This document shows positions 26,323 to 35,592 of a DNA stretch of 64,000 nucleotides, piece after piece. The position numbers and the translations under genes are program-made. How positions within the stretch are numbered: position 1 is the first letter of the stretch; each line of letters opens with the position of its first letter. The DNA is from JAAYSA01 sp035367155 (lineage in GTDB: Bacteria; Bacillota_I; Bacilli_A; RFN20; CAG-826). The notes beneath the pieces were generated by a model that saw nothing but the letters and a program-made list of their open reading frames with translations, was not told where the DNA came from and did not search any database. The stretch lies in contig DAOSJI010000003.1 of assembly GCA_035367155.1 (NCBI GenBank), positions 20,865 to 84,864 of the forward strand. The letters are read 5' to 3'.

Positions 26323-26758
26323 CATCGCCCTCCATTTCAATGCTATCTATTTGCTCAATGGCTTCGATGTTTTCTTTTGGTGTTGCATCCTCTACATCTA
26401 TAAAACCAATATCTTCTTTTTTCTGAACGGGAAGAGGATTTAAGTTAGACTCAAAGGGATTTGAGCTATGAAAAATATTTATTGTTGCCCCTGCAAATTG
26501 CCCTTGTTCTGCAGTTTTGGGCTCATCTTTAACTTGCTCGCTATCTAATCGATCTTTTAAAATTCTTGCAGCTCTTCGATCTAATTCAGATGGTTCTTTT
26601 AAACGGTCACCTTGGAAATATTTGATAACAGCAAGTATTGAGTAGAAAAGAAAAACAAAGATAGTTCCAACAGCAAAAAGTACAAATCCTGCCAGAGCAA
26701 AAGGAGTTAATAATAATGTTATCATTCCGACTCCAATCCTCTTTAAAAAATTAACCAT
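26315..26758 (-). CDS. Membrane-anchored acidic protein of unknown function
   Basis: A 147-residue protein with one long or two short helices at about residues 12-46, then a soluble, disordered-looking tail. The tail is first basic (RRAARILKDRL) and later strongly acidic, ending Met-Glu-Gly-Asp-Asp-Glu. No enzyme motif is visible. It overlaps its upstream neighbour by eight bases and its downstream neighbour by about eight, so the three genes form one tightly coupled unit. It may be a scaffold for the flanking membrane proteins; this is inference from position alone. Confidence 0.55.
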   Translation of the reverse strand: MVNFLKRIGVGMITLLLTPFALAGFVLFAVGTIFVFLFYSILAVIKYFQGDRLKEPSELDRRAARILKDRLDSEQVKDEPKTAEQGQFAGATINIFHSSNPFESNLNPLPVQKKEDIGFIDVEDATPKENIEAIEQIDSIEMEGDDE

Positions 26759-27659
26759 CTATGTCCCTCGTTTTTTGTTGTTTCCTGTACCTTATATATA
26801 ACCATAAACTCGCTTCAAATACAACAATTGTTAGAGGTAATAACAATGATAAAAGTGATAATGAAATAGGTAATAATTGTTGTGAAACAACAAAGCCTAT
26901 AATTGTAAAAACTATCAAAGTTGCAATCATAATACAAAAAGCCCTTATATTAAAACGGTAAAATTTCAACAATAAATATGAAATATAAGGAAAAGTGATA
27001 AATAAGAATAAATAGGATACCGCAATCGAAATTGGTCCGAAAATCGCAGAAATTAAAATAAGAATTGAACTAATGAATATATAAGAACTTGGATGGTTTT
27101 TATCTTTATATTCAATATACTTTCTTAACTCAAACAGAATTAAAATATAACTTAAAGTTGATTGGATTAATGAAACTGCAAAAATTAAACTTAGTAAAAC
27201 GGGTAATCCAAAAGGATGAGTATTTAATCCTATTAGATTTGCTAACTCATCTAAATAATTAACTTCGTAAATAAAATTGAAAAGTGAAATTGCTGCGTAA
27301 AAAAGGCCTAAATTTATTAACGCAACCAAAACTATTAAATGGATTGGATCTATTTTTAGTCTGACGCTAAGCCCCATAATAAAGCCCGTTATTAACGATG
27401 GAAGTAAATAAAATAGTGCGATATCTATACTTGAAAAACTAATTACAAAACCAAGAGTCAAAGAAGTAATAGCATAGATGGGATAATATTTTAAATCGCA
27501 GTTTAAAGTAACAATTACACTAGTAAGAGGTAGTGCGAACACAAATATTAAAGTAGATAGTGGAAGTAATGTTCCAATCAAAACTAAAATAACATTTATG
27601 GCTGCCATGATTGCCATATAAGCGATTTGTTGTGTAACGGTTCGGTTTTTAAACATCAT
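26751..27659 (-). CDS. Polytopic membrane protein, possibly DUF2232/YybS-like or ECF-S-like
   Basis: A 302-residue protein with about eight to nine helices and a basic C-terminus (Arg-Tyr-Arg-Lys-Gln-Gln-Lys). The N-terminal third (helix, short loop, Leu-Pro-Leu-Ser-Thr-Leu, helix) and the overall layout resemble the DUF2232/YybS group, distantly similar to ECF transporter S components, but no ligand motif can be named. It is the first gene of a three-gene minus-strand unit and divergent from the thioredoxin-like lipoprotein gene. Treat the family suggestion as tentative. Confidence 0.55.
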   Translation of the reverse strand: MMFKNRTVTQQIAYMAIMAAINVILVLIGTLLPLSTLIFVFALPLTSVIVTLNCDLKYYPIYAITSLTLGFVISFSSIDIALFYLLPSLITGFIMGLSVRLKIDPIHLIVLVALINLGLFYAAISLFNFIYEVNYLDELANLIGLNTHPFGLPVLLSLIFAVSLIQSTLSYILILFELRKYIEYKDKNHPSSYIFISSILILISAIFGPISIAVSYLFLFITFPYISYLLLKFYRFNIRAFCIMIATLIVFTIIGFVVSQQLLPISLSLLSLLLPLTIVVFEASLWLYIRYRKQQKTRDIDG

Positions 27660-27725
27660 GAATTAATGTTAGCACATTAATTATGGTTAAATAATAAAAA
27701 GGTAAATTCTTTTCAATTTATATAT

Positions 27726-28133
27726 ATGAAGAATTATATAATTATAGCTTTAACTATTTTAATATTAGGCTGTAAAAATGATACCCCAAGATTGATTGAT
27801 TTTCCAATAGATAAAATCATTGAATACAACGAGTTATTTAAACAAAATGAATATGAATATTACGTTTACATTTTCTCTAACTCATGTATCCACTGTAATG
27901 AGATAAAAAATGAAATAATCGATTTTGACAATAACACTACAATTTCCATGTATTTTATACAATTTAGCCCTAAAATAAATGTAAATAAAGATATAGAATC
28001 AACAATTGGCTGCAATAATATAGAAGATTTTTCAATACTTGGGACACCATCCCTCATCTTAATAAAAGATAAATTAGTTGTGATTAATTTAGGTGGTAAA
28101 AAAGCCATATTGAACCATTTAAAAAATCATTAA
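27726..28133 (+). CDS. Thioredoxin-fold lipoprotein with CxxC site
   Basis: A 135-residue secreted lipoprotein. The signal peptide ends at Leu-Gly-Cys16. A thioredoxin-like strand (YYVYIFSNSCIHCNEIKNEI, about residues 41-60) carries the active-site pair Cys-Ile-His-Cys. The cis-proline motif GTPSLILI (about 107-114) follows, as in disulfide oxidoreductases. It probably reduces or forms disulfides outside the membrane. The CIHC centre resembles oxidase-type (DsbA-like CPHC) sites more than thioredoxin's CGPC; a direct test is needed. The ribosome-binding site is poor. The extracellular cysteines of OppA and OppB are possible clients (inference). Confidence 0.75.
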   Translation: MKNYIIIALTILILGCKNDTPRLIDFPIDKIIEYNELFKQNEYEYYVYIFSNSCIHCNEIKNEIIDFDNNTTISMYFIQFSPKINVNKDIESTIGCNNIEDFSILGTPSLILIKDKLVVINLGGKKAILNHLKNH

Positions 28134-28172
28134 TTAATACCGCCCTATATCTTTTTATTAGGCGTCTAATTA

Positions 28173-28181
28173 TGTTATAAT
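28173..28181 (+). promoter_or_regulatory. Extended -10 promoter of pcrA
   Basis: TGTTATAAT, 27 bases before the pcrA ATG, with AAAGAGAT as a modest ribosome-binding site in between. Confidence 0.55.
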
Positions 28182-28208
28182 TAAACTACAATAAAGAGAT
28201 ATTTTTTT

Positions 28209-30404
28209 ATGGATTTTTCAAAGAAATTAAATGATAAACAATTAGCTGCAGTGTCTACTAACGAACAATATGTTCGTGTCATTGCTGGTGCAGGTTCAGG
28301 AAAAACCCGTGTTTTAACTCATAGAATTGTATATTTACATCAAGAAGTAGGTGTACCGCTTTATTATATTTGGGCACTTACATTCACTAATAAAGCCGCA
28401 AATGAAATGAAGGAGAGAGTAAATAAGCTACTAAATCAGAACAATAAAAAAGTTAATGTATCAACAATTCATTCCTTCTGTGCTAGGTTTTTAAGAGAAG
28501 AAATTGGTGTTTTAAATTATCGTAATGACTTCACGATTTATGATGAAGATGATCAAGCAAGAATCGTAAAGGATATTGCAGTTATATATGGTTACACTAA
28601 GAGGGATCCCATTATAAGAGAAACTCTTAATTACATAAGTGATAAGAAAAACAAGGGTTTTGCACCTGGTGACATTAAGATAAAATATGAAAAAATTAAA
28701 GACGAACGAACTATTTTAAAAATGTGGGAGGAATATGAAAAAAAACTAAAATCAATGAATGGGGTTGATTTTGATGATCTTTTACTTTTTACTTCCAAAA
28801 TTTTGAAAGAAAATCTTATTGTAAGACAAAAGTGGCAAAACCGCATTTCCCATCTTTTAGTTGATGAATTTCAAGATACAAACGATATTGAATTCTCTAT
28901 AATGAGAAATTTATTATCAGAACACGCCTCACTATATGTTGTAGGAGATCCAGATCAAACGATTTATACTTGGCGTGGTGCTAACGAAGCCATTATTCTA
29001 GAACTTGATAAAAAATATAATGTTAAAACATATATTTTAGATGAAAATTATCGATCAACTCAAAATGTATTGGATGTCGCAAACAAATTAATAAGCCATA
29101 ATAAGAAAAGAATACATAAAGACCTTTTTACAAATAATGCACGAGGTGAAAAGGTCAGTCCATTCGTTGCAAATGATCCTGATAAGGAAGCTGAGTGGGT
29201 TATTAATAGAATTATTGAAACGAGAATCCAAAATGAAGAAGCGACATATAGTGATTTTGCGATATTAATTCGTGCTAATTACTTAACGCTTCCATTTGAA
29301 CGAGCTTTTATGCGTAGACAAATACCTTATAAAATTTATGGTGGTGTACGCTTTTACCAACGAAAAGAAATTAAAGATGCATTGGCTTACTTTAGAATCT
29401 TACAAAATGATCGAGACGATATATCTGTCGAAAGGATTGCAAATATTCCTGCTAGAGGATTATCAACTAAAATATTAGTTATGAAGGATGATGCAAGACT
29501 TAGTAATAAGCCACTGCTTCAAGTTTTAAAAGAAGCCGAAAAATACTGCATTAACAAGCCTAATTGTGCAAAAATAGCCTCTTTTCTAGATTCAATTGAT
29601 AAAGCAAGAATCGAAATAGAAAAAAACGAACGAAATATTAGTTTAATTTTGCAAGAATATTTAGAAAATGTAGGTTATTTGGAATATGTGAAATCATTAA
29701 AAGACGAAGATAAGTCAGAAGCCATGTTTGAAAATATCAAAACATTATTTATTGACATTGATCGTTTCATTGAGCAAAATCCTGACGTCACTTTTAATGA
29801 TTATTTGGAAAATGCTGCTTTGTTAAGTGCTCAGGACGAAGTTCAAAGCGGTGATTATATAACAATCATGACTGTTCACATGGCAAAGGGGCTTGAATAT
29901 GATTATGTTTTTGTAGCAAATTTAAATGAGGGGATATTCCCAAATAATCGAGCAGTTACAGAAGGTGGAAAAAAAGCTCTTGAAGAAGAAAGAAGGCTTT
30001 GTTATGTAGCATTTACAAGGGCAAGAAAGCAACTATTTTTATCATGTAATTTAGCCTACAATTTTGTTCTATCAAGCCAAAACATACCAAGCCGCTTCTT
30101 TAAAGAAGCTGACATAACCGTTAAGTTTCCTTCAAGTAAAAAAATGGAATTTGATTTATTTCGCAGTTATCAAAAGCATAAGGAGCCACCCATTTATTTT
30201 CCAGATGCTCCTTTTGAGGATCAAGAACTTATTGAATGGCAAGTTGGAGATTATGCAAGACATAGTACCTTTGGACATGGAGTTGTCGTAAAAGTATATC
30301 CTGCAGAAGGAATTGTAGATATCAATTTTGAACACTTGGGAAAGAAAAAGCTAGTAGCAAATCATAAAGCGCTTAAAAAAATAAAAAAAGGAGACTTAGT
30401 ATGA
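28209..30404 (+). CDS. pcrA: UvrD/PcrA-family 3'-5' DNA helicase
   Basis: Superfamily 1A helicase for replication and repair. Motifs in order: Q-motif LNDKQLAAV (7-15), Walker A AGAGSGKT (26-33), Ia TFTNKAANEMKER, II LLVDEFQDTN (about 217-226), III VVGDPDQTIYTWRGA (about 241-255), IV ENYRSTQNV, V TVHMAKGLEYDYVF (about 557-570), and VI EERRLCYVAFTRARKQL. At 731 residues it is typical of PcrA. The C-terminal end has a Tudor-like segment (GDYARHSTFGHGVVVKV), as in PcrA proteins that bind RNA polymerase. Its TGA overlaps the ligA start (ATGA), giving the conserved pcrA-ligA pair. Confidence 0.96.
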   Translation: MDFSKKLNDKQLAAVSTNEQYVRVIAGAGSGKTRVLTHRIVYLHQEVGVPLYYIWALTFTNKAANEMKERVNKLLNQNNKKVNVSTIHSFCARFLREEIGVLNYRNDFTIYDEDDQARIVKDIAVIYGYTKRDPIIRETLNYISDKKNKGFAPGDIKIKYEKIKDERTILKMWEEYEKKLKSMNGVDFDDLLLFTSKILKENLIVRQKWQNRISHLLVDEFQDTNDIEFSIMRNLLSEHASLYVVGDPDQTIYTWRGANEAIILELDKKYNVKTYILDENYRSTQNVLDVANKLISHNKKRIHKDLFTNNARGEKVSPFVANDPDKEAEWVINRIIETRIQNEEATYSDFAILIRANYLTLPFERAFMRRQIPYKIYGGVRFYQRKEIKDALAYFRILQNDRDDISVERIANIPARGLSTKILVMKDDARLSNKPLLQVLKEAEKYCINKPNCAKIASFLDSIDKARIEIEKNERNISLILQEYLENVGYLEYVKSLKDEDKSEAMFENIKTLFIDIDRFIEQNPDVTFNDYLENAALLSAQDEVQSGDYITIMTVHMAKGLEYDYVFVANLNEGIFPNNRAVTEGGKKALEEERRLCYVAFTRARKQLFLSCNLAYNFVLSSQNIPSRFFKEADITVKFPSSKKMEFDLFRSYQKHKEPPIYFPDAPFEDQELIEWQVGDYARHSTFGHGVVVKVYPAEGIVDINFEHLGKKKLVANHKALKKIKKGDLV

Positions 30405-32398
30405 GGGATCATCAAAGAATTTTAGAACTGCGTTCACTTCTTGAACGATACAATTACGAATATTATGTTTTAGACCAACCGACCGTTAGTGATGCTGAAT
30501 ATGATCGTTTACTTCATGAACTAATTTTATTAGAGGAAAAAAATCCAGAAATGTATGATCCTTATTCTCCATCAATGCGAGTAGGTGGAAAAGTTTCAGA
30601 TGAATTTAATAAAATCACTCATAAAAGAATGATGCTCTCGCTCGGGAATGCTTTTAACGAAGATGATTTAAGAGCATTTGATAAAAGAGTGTGTGAATTT
30701 TTGAGAGTTGATGAAATTGAGTACGTAGCTGAGGTTAAAATAGATGGACTTGCAATGTCATTAGATTACCAAAACGGAAAACTTAATTATGGTGCTACTA
30801 GAGGTGATGGAAATGTTGGTGAAGACGTTACAAGTAATATAATCACAATTAAATCAATTCCAACAAAAGTTAATATAAAAGATAATTTCGAAGTTCGTGG
30901 CGAGGTTTATATGCCTAAAAGAGTTTTTGAACAAATAAATGCTACTCGCGAACAAGAAGGAGAACAATTATTTGCGAACGCAAGAAATGCTGCTGCAGGC
31001 AGTATTCGTCAATTAGATAGCAAAATTGCAGCCTCTAGAAAGTTAGAAGCATATTGGTATTACTTTGTAAACGCCCAGGATTTTAATATTGGAACTCACT
31101 TTGATGCGCTATTAAAATTAAAAGAAATGGGTTTTAGAATTAATCCAGAAGTTAAAAAATGTAGAAACATTGATGAGGTTATTGATTACATAAATAGAAT
31201 AAACGAGAAAAGACCTAATCTAGACTACGATATTGATGGAGTTGTAGTTAAGATTAATGATTTAAGTAAGTATGATTTAATAGGCTACACCGCTAAAACA
31301 CCAAAGTGGGCAATTGCTTATAAATTTCCCCCTGAGGAGGCAATTACAAAGTTAATTGACATTATTTTTACTGTAGGAAGAACCGGCAAAATTACTCCAA
31401 ATGCTGTACTAGAGCCAGTACGTGTATCTGGTTCGTTAGTTCAAAGAGCCACTTTACATAATGAAGATTTTATTATAGAGCGCAATCTTAAAGTTGGTGA
31501 TTATGTTGTTCTTAGAAAGGCGGGAGACATCATTCCAGAGGTAGTAAAACCTGTTATTAGTAAAAGAACTGGTTCGGAAATTGATTTTGAAATGATTACC
31601 CATTGTCCAGTATGTGGGACTCCGCTAATTGAAAAAGCACCTACTCACTTTTGTCCAAATAATTCATGCCCTGCTCGAAATATTGAAAGTTTGATTCATT
31701 TTGCTAGCAGAAATGCTATGGATATTGAAGGATTAGGAGAAAAAGTTGTTGAACTATTATTTAATGAAGGCATGATAAAAAGTATTCCTGATATTTATAA
31801 ACTATATAAATTTGAAAAGGAACTAATTGAAGTCGAAGGATTTTCATATAAGTCAACAAACAATCTTATTGAGGCTATTGAAAAAAGTAAAAACCAATCA
31901 CTTGAAAAACTTATTTTCGGGCTTGGAATTAAAGAGGTGGGTGCTAAGACAGCGAAAATTTTGGCACAAAAATATAAAAACATTGAAGCATTAATAAACG
32001 CACCGAAAGAAGAATTATTAACAATTAGAGACATTGGTCCAGTTGCAGCCGAGGCAATTATTGAATATTTTAGTTCTGAAGATAAACTAACTTTAATTAA
32101 TCAGCTTAAGGAAGCTAATGTTAATGTTAATTATTTGGGTAAGGAGATAAAGCAAGATTCATTCTTTTCTAATAAAACAATTGTCATTACGGGAACTCTT
32201 AGTTCTTATGGAAGAAAAGATCTAACAATAATACTTGAGGAACTAGGAGCAAAAGTGACTGGTAGTGTTAGTCCTAAAACTGACTATGTCATTTGTGGAG
32301 AAAACGCTGGCTCAAAATATACGAAGGCCAAAGAGTTAAATATTCCAGTAATTGATGAAGACGAACTGTTAAACTTACTTAAAAAGATAGAAGATTAA
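30401..32398 (+). CDS. ligA: NAD-dependent DNA ligase
   Basis: Seals nicks in DNA using NAD. The 665 residues show all LigA parts: the NAD-binding Ia region (YYVLDQPTVSDAEYDRL), the adenylation motif KIDG with Lys113, the OB fold, a four-cysteine zinc finger (CPVCGTP...CPNNSCPARN, about residues 406-429), helix-hairpin-helix repeats, and a C-terminal BRCT domain (about 590-665, with ITGTLSSYGRKDL and GAKVTGSVSPKTDYVICG). It is coupled to pcrA by a four-base overlap. AAAAGGAG precedes the ATG. A -10 box for the gat operon follows just after the stop. Confidence 0.97.
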   Translation: MRDHQRILELRSLLERYNYEYYVLDQPTVSDAEYDRLLHELILLEEKNPEMYDPYSPSMRVGGKVSDEFNKITHKRMMLSLGNAFNEDDLRAFDKRVCEFLRVDEIEYVAEVKIDGLAMSLDYQNGKLNYGATRGDGNVGEDVTSNIITIKSIPTKVNIKDNFEVRGEVYMPKRVFEQINATREQEGEQLFANARNAAAGSIRQLDSKIAASRKLEAYWYYFVNAQDFNIGTHFDALLKLKEMGFRINPEVKKCRNIDEVIDYINRINEKRPNLDYDIDGVVVKINDLSKYDLIGYTAKTPKWAIAYKFPPEEAITKLIDIIFTVGRTGKITPNAVLEPVRVSGSLVQRATLHNEDFIIERNLKVGDYVVLRKAGDIIPEVVKPVISKRTGSEIDFEMITHCPVCGTPLIEKAPTHFCPNNSCPARNIESLIHFASRNAMDIEGLGEKVVELLFNEGMIKSIPDIYKLYKFEKELIEVEGFSYKSTNNLIEAIEKSKNQSLEKLIFGLGIKEVGAKTAKILAQKYKNIEALINAPKEELLTIRDIGPVAAEAIIEYFSSEDKLTLINQLKEANVNVNYLGKEIKQDSFFSNKTIVITGTLSSYGRKDLTIILEELGAKVTGSVSPKTDYVICGENAGSKYTKAKELNIPVIDEDELLNLLKKIED

Positions 32399-32401
32399 TT
32401 G

Positions 32402-32407
32402 TATAAT
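32402..32407 (+). promoter_or_regulatory. -10 box of the gatCAB operon
   Basis: TATAAT three bases after the ligA stop and 18 bases before the gatC start, implying a very short leader with GAGGT as ribosome-binding site. Confidence 0.4.
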
Positions 32408-32424
32408 CATTAAATGAGGTAAAC

Positions 32425-32724
32425 ATGATGGATAAAATTACGAAAGAACAAATAAAAAAACTTGCAGATAGCATGTATCTTTCCTTGACTGATAAAGAAA
32501 TTGATGAGCTTTTTGCAGAATTTCCTTCGTTTTTGCATAAAATTGAACTTATAAATGAAGTTGGTGGAGTTGATGAATGTAATGAAATGATTTTTCCTTT
32601 TGAAGAACAATTTGGAACTCTTCATGAAGATAGGGAAGGAGAAATTTTAACAAAAAAAGAAGTACTTAAGCTTGCTCCGAAAACAAAAGCTGATCAAATT
32701 TCACTTCCAAAGGTGGTGAAATAA
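32425..32724 (+). CDS. gatC: Asp/Glu-tRNA amidotransferase subunit C
   Basis: The small belt-like subunit that holds GatA and GatB together in the amidotransferase making Gln-tRNA(Gln) from Glu-tRNA(Gln). The 99 residues (98 if the second ATG at 32428, better placed from GAGGT, is used) show the GatC pattern: an N-terminal helix ITKEQIKKLADSMYLSLTDKEI, a Phe-Pro-Ser segment and a C-terminal LAPKTKADQISLPKVV tail. The stop overlaps the gatA start as TAATG. Confidence 0.9.
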   Translation: MMDKITKEQIKKLADSMYLSLTDKEIDELFAEFPSFLHKIELINEVGGVDECNEMIFPFEEQFGTLHEDREGEILTKKEVLKLAPKTKADQISLPKVVK

Positions 32725-34157
32725 TGAAATACGAACTATTAACTATCGTTGAACTCCATAATCTTTATGTGTCGAAAAAAGTAACTCCTTTAGATGTGGT
32801 TGAATATTTAATAGAACTAATTAAAAAGGACAAACATAATTTTATGGAAGCCAATATGTTTGAAGAAGCTATAAAATTAGCAAAAAATATTGGTGAAGTT
32901 GACAAAGATAATTTATTATGGGGCATCCCATTTTTAATTAAAGATAATATTGCAACAAAAGAGGTAATAACAAGCGCAAGTAGTAAGATTCTTTCTAACT
33001 ATATTTCGCCTTTTGATGCAACTATGATTAAAAAGTTAAAAGCTATAAAAGCAATTCCATTAGGGAAAACGACAATGGATGAATTTGCAATGGGTGGAAA
33101 AGGCACAACATCACATAATGGATTTACATATAATCCTCTGGATAAGACAAAAACAAAAATGATGGGTGGGTCTAGTTCAGGAAGTGCAGCAGCTGTTACT
33201 GTCCCAGTTGTTCCTTTTGCATTAGCAAGTGATACTGGAGATTCGATTAGAAAACCAGCAAGTTATGGAGGTATAGTTGGCTTCAAACCTTCATGGGGTC
33301 GTATATCAAGATATGGTTTATTTTCTTTTGCGCCTTCTATGGATCATGCAGGATACTTTACTAGATCTGTATTTGATGCAGCATTGCTTTTAGAGGCTCT
33401 AGCAGGGTATGATGAAAATGACCCTACTAGTTCAACACATGTTGTTGATAAATATAGTAAAAATACTGCAAATTCCACATCAAATTATCAAATTGCCGTT
33501 ATAAAAGGAATATTTGATAATATTTTAGATGAAAAATTAAAGTCCTTATTTAGTAAATCGATTGAAGAATTAAAAATCTTAGGACATAAGGTTGAATTTG
33601 TTGAAATGCCAATCACTCTACTTAGAGCGATTTTTCCAACATATTTTGTTATAAGTTGTGCAGAAGCTTCTAGTAATACTGCGTGTTATGATGGGGTAAA
33701 TTTTGGTGTTCGCTTAGAAGGTAATACATATGAAGAGATTGTTACAAAAACCCGTAGTGAATTATTTTCTGCACAAATAAAGAAGAGAATCCTCTATGGA
33801 GCATATGCCTTATCAAAAGACAACAAGGATGAAACTTATTTAAGGGCTCAACGTTCTAGAAGAAAGATTGTTGAGTTTATAAATAAGCTTTTTGAAAAAT
33901 ATGATTTTATTTATTTGCCAGCTGCACCGTCGGTAGCACCAAAATTCAACGAATATAATAATGATGATAATTTTGCGATCGCTGATAATCATCTCGCTAT
34001 TGCTAATTTTGGTGGTTACCCCTCTATTACCATACCTCTTGGTAAAATAAATGGACTACCAGTGGGAGTTAATTTCACCGGAAGACCATTTGAAGAAAGT
34101 ATCGTACTAAATATTGCCTATCAATTAGAGCAAATATTAGAAAAGAAAGGAGCATGA
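32724..34157 (+). CDS. gatA: Glu/Asp-tRNA amidotransferase subunit A
   Basis: The amidase subunit that releases ammonia from glutamine. It has the amidase-signature Ser-Ser-Lys triad: Lys73 in LIKDNIATK, a serine in GGSSSGSAA (about 148-156), and Ser174 in SDTGDSIRKPAS. The common SDTGGS reads SDTGDS here. Length 477 is normal. It is coupled by one-base overlap to gatC and followed four bases later by gatB. Because asnS is present, the physiological product is more likely Gln-tRNA(Gln); no glnS is visible here. Confidence 0.96.
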   Translation: MKYELLTIVELHNLYVSKKVTPLDVVEYLIELIKKDKHNFMEANMFEEAIKLAKNIGEVDKDNLLWGIPFLIKDNIATKEVITSASSKILSNYISPFDATMIKKLKAIKAIPLGKTTMDEFAMGGKGTTSHNGFTYNPLDKTKTKMMGGSSSGSAAAVTVPVVPFALASDTGDSIRKPASYGGIVGFKPSWGRISRYGLFSFAPSMDHAGYFTRSVFDAALLLEALAGYDENDPTSSTHVVDKYSKNTANSTSNYQIAVIKGIFDNILDEKLKSLFSKSIEELKILGHKVEFVEMPITLLRAIFPTYFVISCAEASSNTACYDGVNFGVRLEGNTYEEIVTKTRSELFSAQIKKRILYGAYALSKDNKDETYLRAQRSRRKIVEFINKLFEKYDFIYLPAAPSVAPKFNEYNNDDNFAIADNHLAIANFGGYPSITIPLGKINGLPVGVNFTGRPFEESIVLNIAYQLEQILEKKGA

Positions 34158-34160
34158 TTT

Positions 34161-35591
34161 ATGAATTTCGAAGCAATTATTGGATTAGAAATCCATGTAG
34201 AATTAAAGACCAAAACAAAAATGTTTTCTCGTACTCCAATTGATTTTAAAGCTGAACCAAATACGCTTGTAACTCCAATCGATTTAGCACTTCCAGGAAC
34301 ATTACCACTTGTTAATAAAGAGGCAGTTATTTTTGCAATTAGAGTTTCAAATGCTCTTCACATGAAAATAGATAAATTAATTAGATTTGATCGTAAAAAT
34401 TATTTTTATAGTGATTTACCTAAAGGCTATCAGATAACTCAAGATCGCTTCCCAATTGGCAGTGAAGGATATATTGATTTGGAAGTTGAAGGTACGATTA
34501 AAAGAGTTAGAATTCAACGATTACATTTAGAAGAAGATACTGCCAAACAAATTCATTTAGGTGATGAAACATTAATAGATTATAATCGTGCAGGGATTCC
34601 ACTTATTGAAATTGTGACGCATCCTGATTTACGCTCTGGAAAAGAAGCGGCCGTTTATATAGAAAAGATTCGCCAAATTGTTACGTTTAGTGATGTTAGT
34701 GATGGCAAAATGGAAGAAGGTTCATTACGATGTGATGTCAATATTTCACTACGCCCATATGGAGCAAGCAGTTTTGGTGAGAAAGTAGAAATTAAAAATC
34801 TTAATTCTATAAGTAATGTTGAAAGGGCTATTAATCTTGAGATAAAGAGACAGGAAAAGATTCTTTTAAAAGGTGAAAAAGTAATTGCGGAAACAAGAAG
34901 ATATGATGATAGTATTAAAGATACTGTTTCAATGCGTTCAAAAGACGAAACTGTTGATTATAAGTATTTTCCAGAAACGAATATATTACCTATTAAACTT
35001 AGTGGCGCTTTTGTAAACGAGGTTATTTCAAATTGTCCAGAATTAGCTGATAAAAAAAGAAAAAGATATATCAAAGAATATTCGTTATCTGATTATGATG
35101 CGGATATTTTACTTTTAGATAAATATAATGCTGCCTATTTTGATGAAGCTGCCAAATTTACTTCTTTTTATAAGACATTAAGTAACTGGGTTACAGTAGA
35201 AATTGCAACTTATCTAAATAGTGAGCAAATATGTATTAGCGATTTTCCAATCGAGCCAAAACGCATCGCCCTATTAGTTAATTTAATTGAAAGTGGTGAC
35301 GTTAGTAACAAACAAGCAAGAGATATTTTTACTATTATGTTAAAAAGCACTGACGAACCATTAAACATTGCAAAAACGCACAATTTAATGCAAATTAGCG
35401 ATGAAAATGTTATTTTGGAAACTATTAGAATCGTTTTAAATGAAAATAAAGGCGCGATTGAAGATTATCGCGCCGGTAAGGATAGAGCATTTGGTTTTTT
35501 AATTGGCAAGATTATGGGTAAATCCCGAGGGAAATTTAATCCCACTTTAACAAGTAAACTTCTTAAGCGAGAAATAGACAAAAACGAATAA
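34161..35591 (+). CDS. gatB: Glu/Asp-tRNA amidotransferase subunit B
   Basis: The kinase and tRNA-binding subunit of GatCAB. The 476 residues start with the catalytic core opening FEAIIGLEIHVELKTKTKMFS and include DLPKGYQITQDRFPI (about 90-104) and LEEDTAKQIH...YNRAGIPLIEIVT (about 116-151). The GatB/YqeY tail domain at the C-terminus ends with GFLIGKIMGKSRGKFNP, which binds tRNA. It ends one base before the convergent M28 peptidase gene, and no terminator is visible between them. Confidence 0.96.
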   Translation: MNFEAIIGLEIHVELKTKTKMFSRTPIDFKAEPNTLVTPIDLALPGTLPLVNKEAVIFAIRVSNALHMKIDKLIRFDRKNYFYSDLPKGYQITQDRFPIGSEGYIDLEVEGTIKRVRIQRLHLEEDTAKQIHLGDETLIDYNRAGIPLIEIVTHPDLRSGKEAAVYIEKIRQIVTFSDVSDGKMEEGSLRCDVNISLRPYGASSFGEKVEIKNLNSISNVERAINLEIKRQEKILLKGEKVIAETRRYDDSIKDTVSMRSKDETVDYKYFPETNILPIKLSGAFVNEVISNCPELADKKRKRYIKEYSLSDYDADILLLDKYNAAYFDEAAKFTSFYKTLSNWVTVEIATYLNSEQICISDFPIEPKRIALLVNLIESGDVSNKQARDIFTIMLKSTDEPLNIAKTHNLMQISDENVILETIRIVLNENKGAIEDYRAGKDRAFGFLIGKIMGKSRGKFNPTLTSKLLKREIDKNE

Positions 35592-35592
35592 T

